Source of the DNA: Pictodentalium vernedei
Taxonomy: Eukaryota > Mollusca > Scaphopoda > Dentaliida > Dentaliidae
DNA length: 64,000 nucleotides
Direction of reading: 5' to 3'
NCBI GenBank assembly: GCA_031216915.1
Contig: CM062292.1
Span: 68,808,790 to 68,872,789 of the forward strand
The notes under the pieces are model-generated. The model had not been told where the DNA came from. It ran no database searches and worked only from the letters and a program-made list of their open reading frames with translations. Below, in pieces: positions 45,241 to 56,075 of the stretch; position 1 is the stretch's first letter; every line of letters starts with the position of its first letter. The translations under genes and the position numbers were made by a program.

Positions 45241-45435
45241 GTATTTAAGTACCAAATAATCTTTTGTTTGCCATCTTGTGCCAGTTTCTCTTTGAAACGT
45301 TTTTCGATCTTTTATTTCGTGGAGATTGTGTCACTGTTGCTAATAAAAATCTTAATGTTCGCATTTCATGGTATAGTATTTGAAAAAGTGTCAAAATTAT
45401 AATGGCCCTGCGAAGTGTCTATTCGATTTCGAATC

Positions 45436-45675
45436 TTAACCCCCCTGAACTCTAGTGGTATCTTCCATGCCAGTTCAATAAAAACAATTAGAAGAGTCCA
45501 TATCCATTATTTGGGGTAGACCAATCAATATTTCCAACGTGCAGCCTCAGGGCTGCACGTTGAAAATATTGTTTGGGCTACCTCACATGTTTACCGAACA
45601 GCCATCCTATTTAATAACGTCATGGCGTATCTTGTTCCTGGCCGGAAAAACGGCCGCTAGGGTTCAAAGGGTGAA
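45436..45675. mobile_element. TTAA hairpin MITE, family 2
   Basis: TTAACCCCCCTGAACTCTAG start; GTGCAGCCTCAGGGCTGCAC centre; CCTGGCCGGAAAAACGGCCG near the right end, whose TTAA has decayed to GTGA. Confidence 0.8.
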
Positions 45676-46003
45676 GTTGCTATTCGGTTCGATTCGAATC
45701 GGCTGCACGATTCGTGTCCATACGAATATTTTCACCGGAATAGACCTTGCCATCGATTGATTCATCTTCGTCGGCTAACGATACATAAAGACTCAGTGTA
45801 GTGTCCGCTATCTAAACAGAAACAACTTCTGCACCCATGCCACTAGCCATGCTAATTCCGGTCTCACTAGATACTACCACTGTTTAAAAAAAAATTAACG
45901 TTTCCAGGCAATATCAACGAAGAGCTGTTGCTAGCCGCCAGCCCCGTGCAGTGCCTAGTACCGATGATTCTCGCATCCGTTTCTGTTTTGAACTATAATC
46001 CTT

Positions 46004-46190
46004 ACTGTGTAATATCCCAAATACATCACCGAGGCATGCCTTCGACGAAGACATGCCTTGGTGATGTAGCTGTGATATTTTTCAGTCGAAACTTGAGCCA
46101 TCACTGCTGGAACAAATCAGGTTTATAGCATCCCCTTCCCCAGTCGGTCATCTTCAAGATGCCCCTGATTCGATTTGAGATTTGATTCGA
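46004..46190. repeat. Hairpin plus downstream repeat shared with 53.8 kb
   Basis: ATACATCACCGAGGCATG against CATGCCTTGGTGATGTA. Downstream ACAAATCAGGTTTATAGC and CGGTCATCTTC match GCAAATCAGGCTTACAAC and CGGTCACCTTC at 53.88-53.93 kb. Confidence 0.6.
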
Positions 46191-46380
46191 ATTCTAATAA
46201 TAGACCCGATTCGATTCGAAGCGGAAATTGGTGATTCGCAGGAATGTACGAAATTAATGCAATCTTTCCTTCCATTACCATTTTTATGTTATGCGTTTTT
46301 GGCCGCTGCTGTAACGATTCATATTTCATATCAATTTAGGCATAGTGATTTTTTCACTTCTCGAGCAAATGATTGAGGTG

Positions 46381-46795
46381 GGGCGCGGTAGCGCGGTGGC
46401 GTTGCGATAACCGGTTCTCGTCAGATCACCGAAGTTGAGCAACGTTGAGCCCGGTTAGTACTTGGATGGATGACTGACTGAGCGATCGATTCGGACTCCC
46501 GTGTTGTGTCCTTGAGCAAGGCACTTAACCACGATTGTCCACATGGAGGCACGATGACGCCGTGTACTAAGGCGTACTGTATGTCGATGGTGCGCATGTT
46601 TTCAACCATTCTAACCCTTCCTGTGCTGCAGTGCGGAGTTACGATGTTGGGGAGCTGGCAGCTGCTCGTCGTTGCTCGGTGGTTCTCTCTGGGTTCTCCG
46701 GCTTCCTCTACCCGCAAAACTGTCACCGACACGATGACACGATACGACCTTGGCTGTTAAAGTGTCGTTAAACCTTAATAAATAAATATAAATAA
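46381..46795 (+). mobile_element. SINE with 5S rRNA-like head, best copy
   Basis: The head GGCGCGGTAGCGCGGTGGCG leads into TTCTCGTCAGATCACCGAAG, TTGAGCAACGTTGAGCCCGG and TTAGTACTTGGATGGATGAC. This matches the 5S rRNA gene across its internal promoter (A box, intermediate element, C box). Then the shared SINE body GTTGTGTCCTTGAGCAAGGC and AATAAATA tail. Confidence 0.9.
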
Positions 46796-46902
46796 CAGTA
46801 CCAACTGAGAAAGTGTGCGTTACAAAAGAAAACAGAAGTATAAGGTGTTTTATCGGGTACGTTTTATTGTATTGTCTGACTGTGCCGCCGACAACACAAT
46901 AT

Positions 46903-47257
46903 TTCAGAGCACTGTCGGTTCGAATCCCACCAGCGGCAACCGCGTTGTGTCCTTGGGCAAGACACTTCACCCCCATTGCCCACGTGGGGGCACGGTGACG
47001 CTGTGTACTAAGGCGTACTGCACGTCGATGGTGCACCTGTCTTCAACCAATGCTAACCCTGCTTGTGTGGAGTTGGTATGTTGGGGAGCTGACAGTTGCT
47101 CGCCGTTGCTCGGTGGTTCTCTCCGAGTACTCCGGCTTCCTCCATCCGTAAAACTGTCACGGTCATGGTTAGCCATTGTGCAGAAATATGTGACCTTAAA
47201 ACACCAATAAATAAATAAATAAATAAACAAATAAATAAATAAATTCAGAGCACTGTC
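46903..47257 (+). mobile_element. 5'-truncated SINE with 14-bp target duplication
   Basis: TTCAGAGCACTGTC at 46903-46916 and 47244-47257. The insert starts exactly at the B box (GGTTCGAATCCC), continues with the standard body and ends in a long TAAA tail. Recent insertion. Confidence 0.95.
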
Positions 47258-47352
47258 TAATCATGTCTAGGAAGGATGGAAAGTCATTAATTTTAATTGA
47301 TTGAGTGCAGAAGGCCCATATTAGTGCTCTACTGAAAGTACCGTTGCTACAA

Positions 47353-47603
47353 GTAATCCTTTACTTAACGAATCGACTACTTCCGCACGAAATAATTTAC
47401 AAATTGAGTAGTTGAAGAAAAAAATCAAAACATTTCAACAAAATCATATCATATGACCCCTCATTGTAACGAGCTCATAGACCTCGTTCCAAAGATGGGT
47501 CACATGATATGATGAAATGGTTTCGTTGATTTTTATTTAAATTTAAAAAAAAAATATTTAAAATAATAAATTTTGATATCGTCTGCGTTGCGTAAAGTGT
47601 TAT
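47353..47603. mobile_element. TTAA hairpin MITE, family 1, decayed ends
   Basis: CCTTTACTTAACGAATCG start; AACAAAATCATATCATATGA arm and complement; GATATCGTCTGCGTTGCG then TAAAGTGTTAT at the right. Confidence 0.75.
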
Positions 47604-47968
47604 AAGGCTCGATTCACGAGAATCAGTTTTGATTCTCACGAACACCTGCTGCAAGAATCAATTTTCAGTTCTTAAATTTTAGAGTATACCGCTTTACCTA
47701 TTTACATATTTACTAGAGTTTAAGTCTTATGGGACTATTTCTAATTGTGCTGAGTTTCCTATCTTACATGTACACGTAGAACACATTTCCCGACATGGAG
47801 GCTTTTTGTGGTCTTGCTGATGAAGAGTACAGTACATTGACAGTGGTTTCTAGTGAAGTCCTGGCTGCCTTTATAGGCAACCAAGACTTTACTAGACCCT
47901 ACTGCGAAGTCAAAGTGTTACCTTATACCTTATTATGAGGGAGCAAAAATTTAGAATCCTCCGGGCCT

Positions 47969-48218
47969 TTAACTGGTAGAGTGCTAAATTATTTTTGGTC
48001 CTTAAAATTTCTTTGTGCAACTTTGCCTTGTTTCAATTTATGGGAGAGTGCCATTAGGCACTCTCCCATAAATTGTAACAAGGCAAATCCTAGCAGATAA
48101 AATAATATCACTTCGAAGATAATCTGAAGCACATCCACAGAATATGAAGCCTTTAAATTGCGGTACTGGTACTTCAGAATAAAGCCCAAATATGGGCTTC
48201 CAGCACTCAACCAGTTAA
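47969..48218. mobile_element. TTAA foldback MITE, intact relative of the one at 0-2.4 kb
   Basis: TTAACTGGTAGAGTGCTAAA start and AGCACTCAACCAGTTAA end; hairpin GGGAGAGTGCCATTAGGCAC and complement. Serves as the uninterrupted reference for the Crypton-bearing copy. Confidence 0.85.
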
Positions 48219-49090
48219 GGACACTTTAAGAATCTATGATCAGAATCAAATGAACATTTTACGAGAATATTAGTTGAGTGCATTCTCATCGTTTTCCTTG
48301 CGAGAATCACTTTGTGAATTTTAAATCCCTGGTGCTTCATTAATTAATTGTTCGATGATTATTCCTGTAATTAGTGTTTGGAATCTAATGTTACTGCGCC
48401 CGTGGATATGTTGCCCACCCGTGGAAAGTGACCAGTCCACGGCGGCTGCACTGTAGGCAATAATGATAGAAAATAGAGAACGATAGATAGTAAGAACGAT
48501 AGGCAGTTTTTCGAAGCCTCCAGGTCAAACATTGGCTTTTGGAGAAGAAGTGTTACAAAAGCATGTTCATTCCTGCTGGAAATACACGATACTGAAGGTT
48601 AGTATTGACCATTATTACTTATTATTACACTTCCATTAAACTTTAAACTCTTGTATCCAACGGAATTGCCGCTATGACAGAAATGATTCTGTATTCAACG
48701 GGTGATACACAAGCCGGAACTTTTTTACCGCAACGTTTAGTTGCGCTTCGAAACGTTTCCAAATTTCGTTATACAATCATCGACCGTCTGTCGCATAGTG
48801 TGAAAATGAAAACGTCCAAAGCAAAATAAAGTCGGTTCACAAAAAATTTGCCAAAAATGAGATAATATTTTTAAAAAACCCAATCATTTCCAACCAGAAC
48901 ATTATCCCAGTCCCGTTGCCGTCTCGTTTTGTGGATCCCATTATATCTAAATTGGTCAACTTTATTTCGGTAAATCTTCATACATCTTGACATGCTTTGA
49001 ACTTCTTTTAAAAACGTTTCTCCCAGCTGTTTTGCGAATCTGCACATATTTGTACTTACATTTTTACTAACAGTAATAGCTACTAACATT
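48219..49090. other. Spacer, nothing recognised
   Basis: No recognised gene. The minus-strand frame 48871-49347 reads through a MITE hairpin and has no known domain; parts either side of the hairpin look somewhat protein-like. Confidence 0.35.
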
Positions 49091-49160
49091 AATAGCCACC
49101 AAATGGTTAGGCGTGACTGGGCTGGTGCCCATTCACGCCTAACCATTTGGTGGCTATTAC
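49091..49160. mobile_element. Hairpin MITE
   Basis: AATAGCCACCAAATGGTTAG and its exact complement around GACTGGGCTGGTGCCC. Confidence 0.75.
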
Positions 49161-49345
49161 TGTTAGTAAACGGCGATACGAATTTCAATAAACACTGGTT
49201 CCGAAAAGGTTGTTTTGATTTTTTATCGATCCCTTTGATCAGTACAGCTTCAGTCAAAACAAACTCTTCACCTTCGGGTTTAAACATCGGAATTAAAATG
49301 TGTTTATTTAAATGAATTTTAATGCATGGGTTGTGTAATAAATAC

Positions 49346-49501
49346 ACAACGCGGTGTGTGTTTGAATTGGTGGGTGTTTTACATAACTCGTTAGAATGGC
49401 GTAATCATATTTCGCTCGACCTTACGGCTCTCGCGAAATATGACTACGCCGTTCCAACGAGTTATTGTAAAACACCCACCGATTCAAACACACATCGCGT
49501 T
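49346..49501. mobile_element. Foldback MITE
   Basis: Arms TTGGTGGGTGTTTTACA and complement; AATGGCGTAATCATATTTCG and near complement; ends AACGCGGTGTGTG and CACACATCGCGTT. Confidence 0.7.
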
Positions 49502-49615
49502 CTGTCTATTTATCTCCGCATTTTTTAAAAACGCGGCGATATTGTGGTGATCTCCGTCAGTCCCATCCCATCCCGTCCTGTCCGTACGTCCGAACTTCAT
49601 ATCACGAAGAGTTTG

Positions 49616-49945
49616 TAATTCGAAACATTTAAACTATGCTGAGGTGTTCAGGTAGTATCTGTAGATGTTCATAAAGGTTTCAGAATTTTGATTTGGCCCC
49701 AAGTGGTCCCAGTGGAACCACATTTATTATTATTATTAGAATATCGGTTTCCATTGAAAGGTTCCTGGGGTCTTTAATTCGAGAGCTTTAAACTATGCTA
49801 AGGTGTTCCGGTCGCATCTGTATATGTCCATAAAGGTTTCGGAAGTTTGATTTGGCCCCAAGTGGCTCCAGTGGAACCACTTTTATTGTTAGAAAAACAG
49901 TTTCTGGTGGAAGGCTCCAAGGAGTTTTAATTCGAAACATTGAAC
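49616..49945 (+). repeat. Tandem repeat of about 155 bp, two units and a stub
   Basis: Each unit contains TTAAACTATGCT, CATAAAGGTTTC, TTTGATTTGGCCCCAAGTGG and CAGTGGAACCAC; the third begins TAATTCGAAACATTGAACC. Units are visibly diverged. Confidence 0.75.
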
Positions 49946-50056
49946 CAACTCACAGCTTTGTTCGTCGCCATTGGAGTTCAAGTAGTTTACGTCTTAAAGA
50001 TTTTGCCAGGCGCGTAGCACGTATTCTGTAATAGGGAGAACCCTAGACAGTTTTTT

Positions 50057-50083
50057 TTTTTTTTTTTTTTTTTGGTGTTGGGA
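50057..50083 (+). repeat. Poly-T tract
   Basis: About 25 consecutive T, followed by low-copy sequence with CCTAACTAGG and its partial complements. No gene. Confidence 0.9.
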
Positions 50084-50308
50084 CGGCAAAGATGATATCT
50101 GCAAAGCCGTTGTGTGGGATTTTGGGGGCTTCCCCTAGTCCTAACTAGGGCCTCTGGTCGTTACCCATCCCCCCACTTTCCGAAAGGGAGGGTCCTAATT
50201 AAGTGAAGTGGGGGAGGGTCAACGTCCGGAGGGTCCTAGTTAGGACTAGCCCCCCCACCTCCACCACGAGACAATTTGGAAAATTTAGGGCCCTATCAGC
50301 TCCACACA

Positions 50309-50828
50309 AGCAGAGTTAGCATTGGTTGAAGACAAGTGCACCATCGACGTGTAATACACCTTGGTACACTGCGCCACCGTGCCCCAACGTCCCCAATCGG
50401 GATTAAGTGCCTTGCCCAAGGGCACAACGTAGTTGCCCCTGGCGGGGATAAAAAAATGGACCAAACTGAGCCGGATCGCTCCCTACTATTTCGCATAATG
50501 AATGTTGCTGTCAAAACAGTAATGCATCCAAGGAAGTCACGAATTCGTCCTTGAAATGGTTAATTATAAGCAGAGTTAGCATTGGTTGAAGACAAGTGCA
50601 CCATCGACGTGCAATACGCCTTGGTACACAATACCACCGTGCCCCCACGTCCCCAATCGGGATTAAGTGCCTTGCCCAAGGACACAACGTAGTTGCCCCT
50701 GGCGGGGATCGAAAAATGGGCCAAACTGAGCCAGATCACTCCCTACTACTTCGCATAATGAATGTTGCCGTCAAAACAGTAATGCATCCAAGGAAGTCAC
50801 GAATTAGTCCTTGAAATGGTTAAATATA
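50309..50828 (-). repeat. Tandem 260-bp duplication containing a SINE fragment
   Basis: Two direct copies (from 50309 and 50569), about 95% alike by eye. Each begins with part of a SINE body in minus orientation (complement of CACTTGTCTTCAACCAATGC and GTCCTTGGGCAAGGCACTTA) and continues into non-SINE sequence ending AAGTCACGAATT and TTGAAATGGTTAA. The SINE lay in the unit before duplication. Confidence 0.85.
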
Positions 50829-51011
50829 ACTCTGTGGTGGACTTTTTTATTCACAGATATGAGTTGAGTGTGAGTCGATTGTTACAATTATAGTAATGCA
50901 CTCAACTGTGGTCAAAGTTTGAAATGCCGGGCGGTCAACCTTCACAGTGTTGTCACAAATTACACCAACACTCCCACCTCGCTGAGGCCTACACTGCAAA
51001 AAATATAGGTT

Positions 51012-51474
51012 CTCTTTAGAACCGAAACTGGTTCTAATCTTTTCCCTGAGATGGAACCAGTTCTGTTTAAACAGTATTTATTTCAAATCAAATAAATTTA
51101 TAAAGATTAACATTAAATATTAACAGAATTAAACATAAATTGAGGGGGTTTCAGTCGTTAGTTTAGAGCTTATACGAGGTTGTCTCAAATCATTATTAAG
51201 CAAAGGAGATATGAACAGTTGGCATATCGAACCAGTTTTGGTTCTATACAGAACCAAAACTGGTTCGATATGCCAACTGTTCATATCTCCTTTGTTTCAA
51301 AATGTTTGGCGACTGCGTTGAATAAGCTCCAATTTTACTGCTGGATCTACTTCAGTTCATGTAATATTCTGTTAAAATTGAATGCTAATCTTGGTAAATT
51401 TATTTGATTTGAAATAAATACTGTTTAAACAGAACTGGTTCCATCTCAGGGACACGATTAGAACCAGTTTTGGC
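51012..51474. mobile_element. Foldback element with AACTGGTTC arms
   Basis: Outer arms GAACCAGTTCTGTTTAAACA and complement, with GATTTGAAATAAATA. An inner hairpin GGAGATATGAACAGTTGGCA and complement is centred at 51243-51250. ACTGGTTC recurs several times. Confidence 0.8.
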
Positions 51475-51736
51475 TATATTAGCGTTTTCAAAGATGTGGC
51501 AATTCACCAGTTGGCAAATTGACATATCTTTTAAAGTTATAATAATTCATTTTCTTCAGTTATATTAATAGATAATACAATTCTAGAAAATACAGTTGTA
51601 AAAGTTTTATAGTATTGGCTTCAGGTCTTTCAATTGAGATGGAAAGGAGTTCCTAGTCAGAAAAAAAGATAAGGAAAGGTTTTCCCCCGCACTCTCCCAG
51701 GAAAGCATTGCTGACAGGGATGTGGCGTCAGGGTGT

Positions 51737-51767
<31 letters not shown>

Positions 51768-51775
51768 GGGGGGGG
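51737..51775 (+). repeat. TG repeat followed by poly-G
   Basis: Seven TG units and about 25 G. The overlapping open frame is low complexity. Confidence 0.9.
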
Positions 51776-52058
51776 TATCACCCCCAGCTAGGAGTATTTT
51801 TTTTCAATAGTTGGAAATTCCGCGGTCAAAAATCAAATGGTTGGAAATTCAATAAATTAACATTGTTCATGAAAAATATTAAAATTCCAACTAATGATGA
51901 GAAATTTTGATCTTTTATTTCCAACTAGAAACTTGAGTTTCAAATTTCCTACTCTAAAATTTCGACTCTGACATCAATCCGGTAAATTTTCTGACCCAGA
52001 CACATTAGAAATGATGCTTTTTCCGTTTCAGGACTAGTGAACATTTTCAGAAGGGTTC

Positions 52059-52166
52059 ATAACCCTTTACCCAACGCAGACGATTTCAAAATTCATTATT
52101 TTAAATATCATTTTTTTAAATTTAAAAAAAAAAAAATTCAACAAAACCATATCATGTGGCCCCTGA
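52059..52166. mobile_element. Left fragment of a TTAA hairpin MITE, family 1
   Basis: AACCCTTTACCCAACGCAG start and AACAAAACCATATCATGTGG arm; breaks off at GCCCCTGATCA. Confidence 0.75.
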
Positions 52167-52602
52167 TCACTGATCATTACCGAATAGAAGCAAGTACTTA
52201 GTTACAACATCACATTTCAAGGATGGTGACTTTAGTTCACATATTTCCTTGGCACTATATGTTTAGCCTTATAATATATATTCTTGGGGTCACATGGTGT
52301 TTTAACAGTTGACAACAGTAAATACTTCACACCAACATGAAATGCATATAACAAACAACTGAAAGTTTGAAAGTTCAAAAAACAATGTTTTCTTTTCCTT
52401 TTTTGAATTGAAAAACTATTCACAATGTCATTCACTCCTGATATGAATTTATGCTGCCATGATTGTGTACGGAGGTTTTCCACATTTTATCCATTTGTCC
52501 CATGGAAATGTGAATTTCTCGCCAGTCTGTTCATTCTCTAAAACAGCCTGTGAAAACATGAAAAGAGAAGTGTTGTAGCACGCTCGAAATCAGAGGCGTG
52601 TG

Positions 52603-52855
52603 TTAACCCTTTACCCAAACGTAACGGCCAAAAACGGCCAGCGCTATTCACAAAAATCACCATTCAATTTTCATTATTTTCAAAACATTTTGTCTCAAAA
52701 CCATAGCTTATGACCCCTTAGTAATACGAGCTCGTTGATCTCGTTTCATTGAGGGGTCATAAGCTATAGTTTTGATGCCAAAAGTCCAAAAAATTAGCTA
52801 TTCAAGAATTTTATTTAAAAGTGTCGTCTGCTTTTCGTGTTAGGAAAAGGGTTAA
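52603..52855. mobile_element. TTAA hairpin MITE, family 1
   Basis: TTAA at both ends; CCCTTTACCCAAACG start, GTTAGGAAAAGGG end; arms AAAACCATAGCTTATGACCC and near complement. Confidence 0.88.
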
Positions 52856-52967
52856 CCCGCACCCATTACTTTTCCAAGTACTTTTCCCAGTCGGGACATT
52901 ACCGTTTGAATTGGTGCCTGAGATAACGATTCGTTCTTGCTTGTGATCATAAACTTTTTCACTTGAC

Positions 52968-53397
52968 AAAATTTGATTTTTATTTATTTATTAGGGTTTA
53001 ACAACACATTAACAGCCAGGGTCATATCATGTCGGTGACAGTTTTACGGGTGGAGGAAGCCGGAGTACCCGGAGAGAACCACCGAGCAACGACGAGCAGC
53101 TGTCAGCTTTCCAACATCGTAACTCTGAACTCTGCACCGCGGCACAGGCAGGGTTAGATTGGTTGAAGACATGCGCACCATCGACGTGCGATACGCCTTA
53201 GTACACAGCTTCATCGTGCCCCCATATAGGCAATCGGGGTGAAGTGCCTTGCTCAAGGACACAACGCGGGAGCGCGAATCAGTCGCTGAAATGGTCACCC
53301 ATCCAACTACTAACCGCGCTCGACGTTGCTTAACTGAATTCGGTGATCTGACGAGAACCGCTTACTGCGACGCCACCGCGCCCCGAAAAAATTTGAT
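52968..53397 (-). mobile_element. SINE with 5S rRNA-like head and 10-bp target duplication
   Basis: AAAATTTGAT at 52968-52977 and 53388-53397. On the minus strand: GGGGCGCGGTGGCGTCGCAG, TTCTCGTCAGATCACCGAAT, AAGCAACGTCGAGCGCGG and TTAGTAGTTGGATGGGTGAC (5S promoter), then the shared body and TAAATAAATA tail. Confidence 0.92.
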
Positions 53398-53512
53398 ACT
53401 TGAACTTTTGTTTCGCACACACAGTCGGTCATACAAATGGGGGTTTGCGTTAATTGATTTGGGATATTTTTGGGGGAGGGCGTGACAAATTTGGAGTACT
53501 GTTTGTGCCAAT

Positions 53513-53742
53513 TAACCCTTTGCACGGAAGATATCGATTTTCCGACCCAGGAACGCGCAACGTCATAATATCAGTAGGTGGGTGGCTGCTAAGTGAATAT
53601 GTGTGGTAGACCAATTCATATTTTCAACGTAAAGCCCGAAGGCTTTACGTTGAAAATATTAATTGGTCTACCCCCAAATAATGAATATGGACTCTTCCAG
53701 TTGCTGCTATCGAACTGAAATGGAAGATACCATCAGGGTTAC
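53513..53742. mobile_element. TTAA hairpin MITE, family 2, reverse orientation
   Basis: TTAACCCTTTGCACGGAAG start; TTTTCAACGTAAAGCCCGAA and complement; right end decayed (CAGGGTTAC). Matches the complement of the 24.0-kb copy (CCATATTCATTATTTG). Confidence 0.8.
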
Positions 53743-54744
53743 TACAAGTATTTATGTACATATAAATTTCCAATTCTAAGGTCTGAAAAATAATCCCGAC
53801 TGACTATTTCCTGGAAAGCGTATCTTGGTGACGTAGTTGAAATATTTTATTTGTCGGGACTTTAGCCCTTACATTCGGGCAAATCAGGCTTACAACCCCA
53901 CCCCGCCCTCACCAATCGGTCACCTTCGCAACGCCCATGTGATTGTCTAGAATTACATGTTTTTTGGCCAATGGGGCGAATTAGGGAGATGCGCCTGGAA
54001 GGCGTTAGAAAATGTATGATTGTGAATCCGTACCCCAGTGTCTGACTGAATTCGCCGCATTATCAGAATTATGAAAGTGAGCCGGATTGTGTAGATACGG
54101 CGTTAGATAAGCAAGGAATTTCGATTTCAACCAGCACACATGAGTACCTGGCGGATTCGACACACCTTCCGATTGAATTTCCTAAAGGTTTCATGGTGCA
54201 GCTGACCGATATTTACACACGTGTGTATTTGTGTTTATAAACAAAACGCATGCTTCGGTTGATGGAAGGGCGCTAACTCAGTTTTCGCTTGAGATAAAAT
54301 ATTATCGATCTGTTTTAGTATCAATTGCTCAAGACTGCACTAAGCGCTGAGATATTTTGGCATCGCACGCTTGGAGACGTGTATCTTTGGAGACGAGGAT
54401 ATTTACTGGGAATCCAAAATGGCGTCTACTCACCCAATATGGTAACTTCAACAGCAAGGTGACAGCATGTGGTCCGTCTTGGGTGACTAATACTGCACAC
54501 TGACTGGTTAAAGAAACTTGCCGGTAAAATTAAACATATATAAGGTCACTCACAAACCGTGTAACTAGCAGCATCGCCTAATTAAAGACCACCGAGCTTA
54601 GGAATATAAAGACCGCCGTGTAGTGCCAAGAGGGTCCTTTCTAATGGTTGTGTCTCTTTCATATGAGGACACCCTCCACGTCCACCTTCACCCGTCACGG
54701 ATTAGTGGTTCTCTCCAATCACTATCACAATTATTAACGACTGA
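53743..54744. other. Spacer, no gene seen
   Basis: Part (53.82-53.95 kb) is shared with 46.05-46.19 kb. No other signal. Confidence 0.4.
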
Positions 54745-55105
54745 CCGGGAGCGCGGTGGCTCATTAAATCTTTACCTAACGTAACGGCCAAAATCGGCCA
54801 GCGCTATGCATAACAAATACCATTAAATTTTCATTACTTTTTTTCATTTTTTGTCTCAAAAACATAGCTTATGAACCCTCAATGGAACGAGCTCGTTGAG
54901 CTCGTTCCAATGAGGTGTCATAAGCTATGTTTTTGATGCAAAAAATGAAAATCTTTAGTTATTCGGTTTGTCCTTGTGAAAAAACACTTAATCCGGATTG
55001 TCTGCGCGCGGAATGCTCTGTGTACTGAGGCGTACTGTATGTCGATGGAGCACTTGCCGTCAATCGCTGCTAACTCTGTTTGTGCTGGGTCAGTAAGTTG
55101 GAGAG
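54745..55105 (+). mobile_element. SINE fragments split by a TTAA MITE
   Basis: GGGAGCGCGGTGGCTCA (head) is cut at TTAA 54764 by the MITE; the SINE body fragment TGTACTGAGGCGTACTGTAT to GCTAACTCTGTTTGTG follows at about 55018-55090. The middle is lost. Confidence 0.65.
54764..54965. mobile_element. TTAA hairpin MITE, family 1, right end lost
   Basis: TTAAATCTTTACCTAACGTA start; AAAACATAGCTTATGAACCC hairpin; breaks off after GAAAATCTTTAGTTATTC. Confidence 0.8.
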
Positions 55106-55784
55106 CATTTTTCGAACTCGGCTGGGAAACCCTAGAACAACGACGAACATTGCATAAGATGGCGACCTTCTTCAAAATTATCCATGGGGATGCCCCAAAA
55201 TACCTCCTTGAACTATTGCCCCAGTCATTCCAGGACTACTCACCATATAACACACGTGCTCGTTCGAATTTCTAAATTCCTCTGATGCACACTGAATTAT
55301 TGAAAAATTCTTTCATCCCATCTTGTATCTCAGAGTGGAACTCACTTCCCATGGATATAAAGAACCTGGAATCTTTAAGTGAATTTACTAAGTATTTCAA
55401 AAGCGAGGTATGTAGGCCACCATCGTATTTTGGAATCTGGTCAAGAAAGATGAATATACTGCATTGCAGACTACGTAATGCATGCAGTGATTTAAATTTT
55501 GACAAATTTCAAAATTATATTCATGACACACCAAACTGCTCATGTGGCAACGGACTGGAAGACGCATCACACTACTTTTTTGTCTCCCAAGGTATACCAA
55601 TGAAAGATTAATACAACAACAGGACCTGGCCAACATCACAATTAATTCTGTTACGGATATCCTTTCCGGTATCCCTAACATGTCACCATCTGCAAATGGC
55701 CATCTATTTCGGGTAATACAAAAGTATATCAAAGCAACCAATCGATTCAATACCTTTGAGAATATTCACTCAGGAGGTAGTTAG
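55106..55784 (+). pseudogene. C-terminal region of a non-LTR retrotransposon reverse transcriptase
   Basis: Reads ELGWETLEQRRTLHKMATFF, YLLELLP, YNTRARSNF, stop (55273-55275), then in the same frame IPLMHTELLKNSFIPSCISE, WNSLP and PNCSCGNGLEDASHYFF. A frameshift near 55595 moves into RYTNERLIQQQDLANITINS. L(G/W)..LE.RR..HK, NTR, WN.LP and the CxCG...H cluster are the usual thumb and tail landmarks of jockey/CR1-like elements; the last Cys of the cluster is missing. The polymerase core is absent. One stop and one shift within 680 bp suggest moderate age. It directly follows the SINE fragment, which may be chance. Confidence 0.8.
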
Positions 55785-55912
55785 ATCTATGTTTCCAGGC
55801 CCCGGAAAATAATGTAGTGCTGGTCTACGATGATGGACAGTGCCGCATCATTGGAAAAAAATGCTCTGGTATCCATTGAGTGGTGTGCAAGTCGTCTATA
55901 GTGACTGGCATG

Positions 55913-56075
55913 ATTAACCTTTTACCGGATGTAGTGGTCTAAATCTGCCAGCGCTATTCACAAATCACTAATTTCTTCTCTTTTTTAACCTCAAAATATA
56001 GCTTGCGTTTCCTAATTGGAGCGAGCTCGTACCGCTCGTTCAAATGAGGAATCATGAGCTGTGTGTTTCGTGCAG
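55913..56075. mobile_element. Highly decayed TTAA hairpin MITE, family 1
   Basis: TTAACCTTTTACCGGATGTA start; GCCAGCGCTATTCACAAATC; centre GGAGCGAGCTCGTACCGCTC. The right end is lost. Confidence 0.65.

Noticed and set aside
46381-46475. 5S rRNA gene suspected from the TTAGTACTTGGATGG match
   Set aside because: The match is partial, lacks the 5S ends, and leads into a SINE body; the same arrangement recurs at 32.3 and 53.3 kb.
48871-49347. 158-codon minus-strand frame
   Set aside because: It reads through both arms of a MITE hairpin and has no recognisable domain; the outer parts may be relics but cannot be supported.
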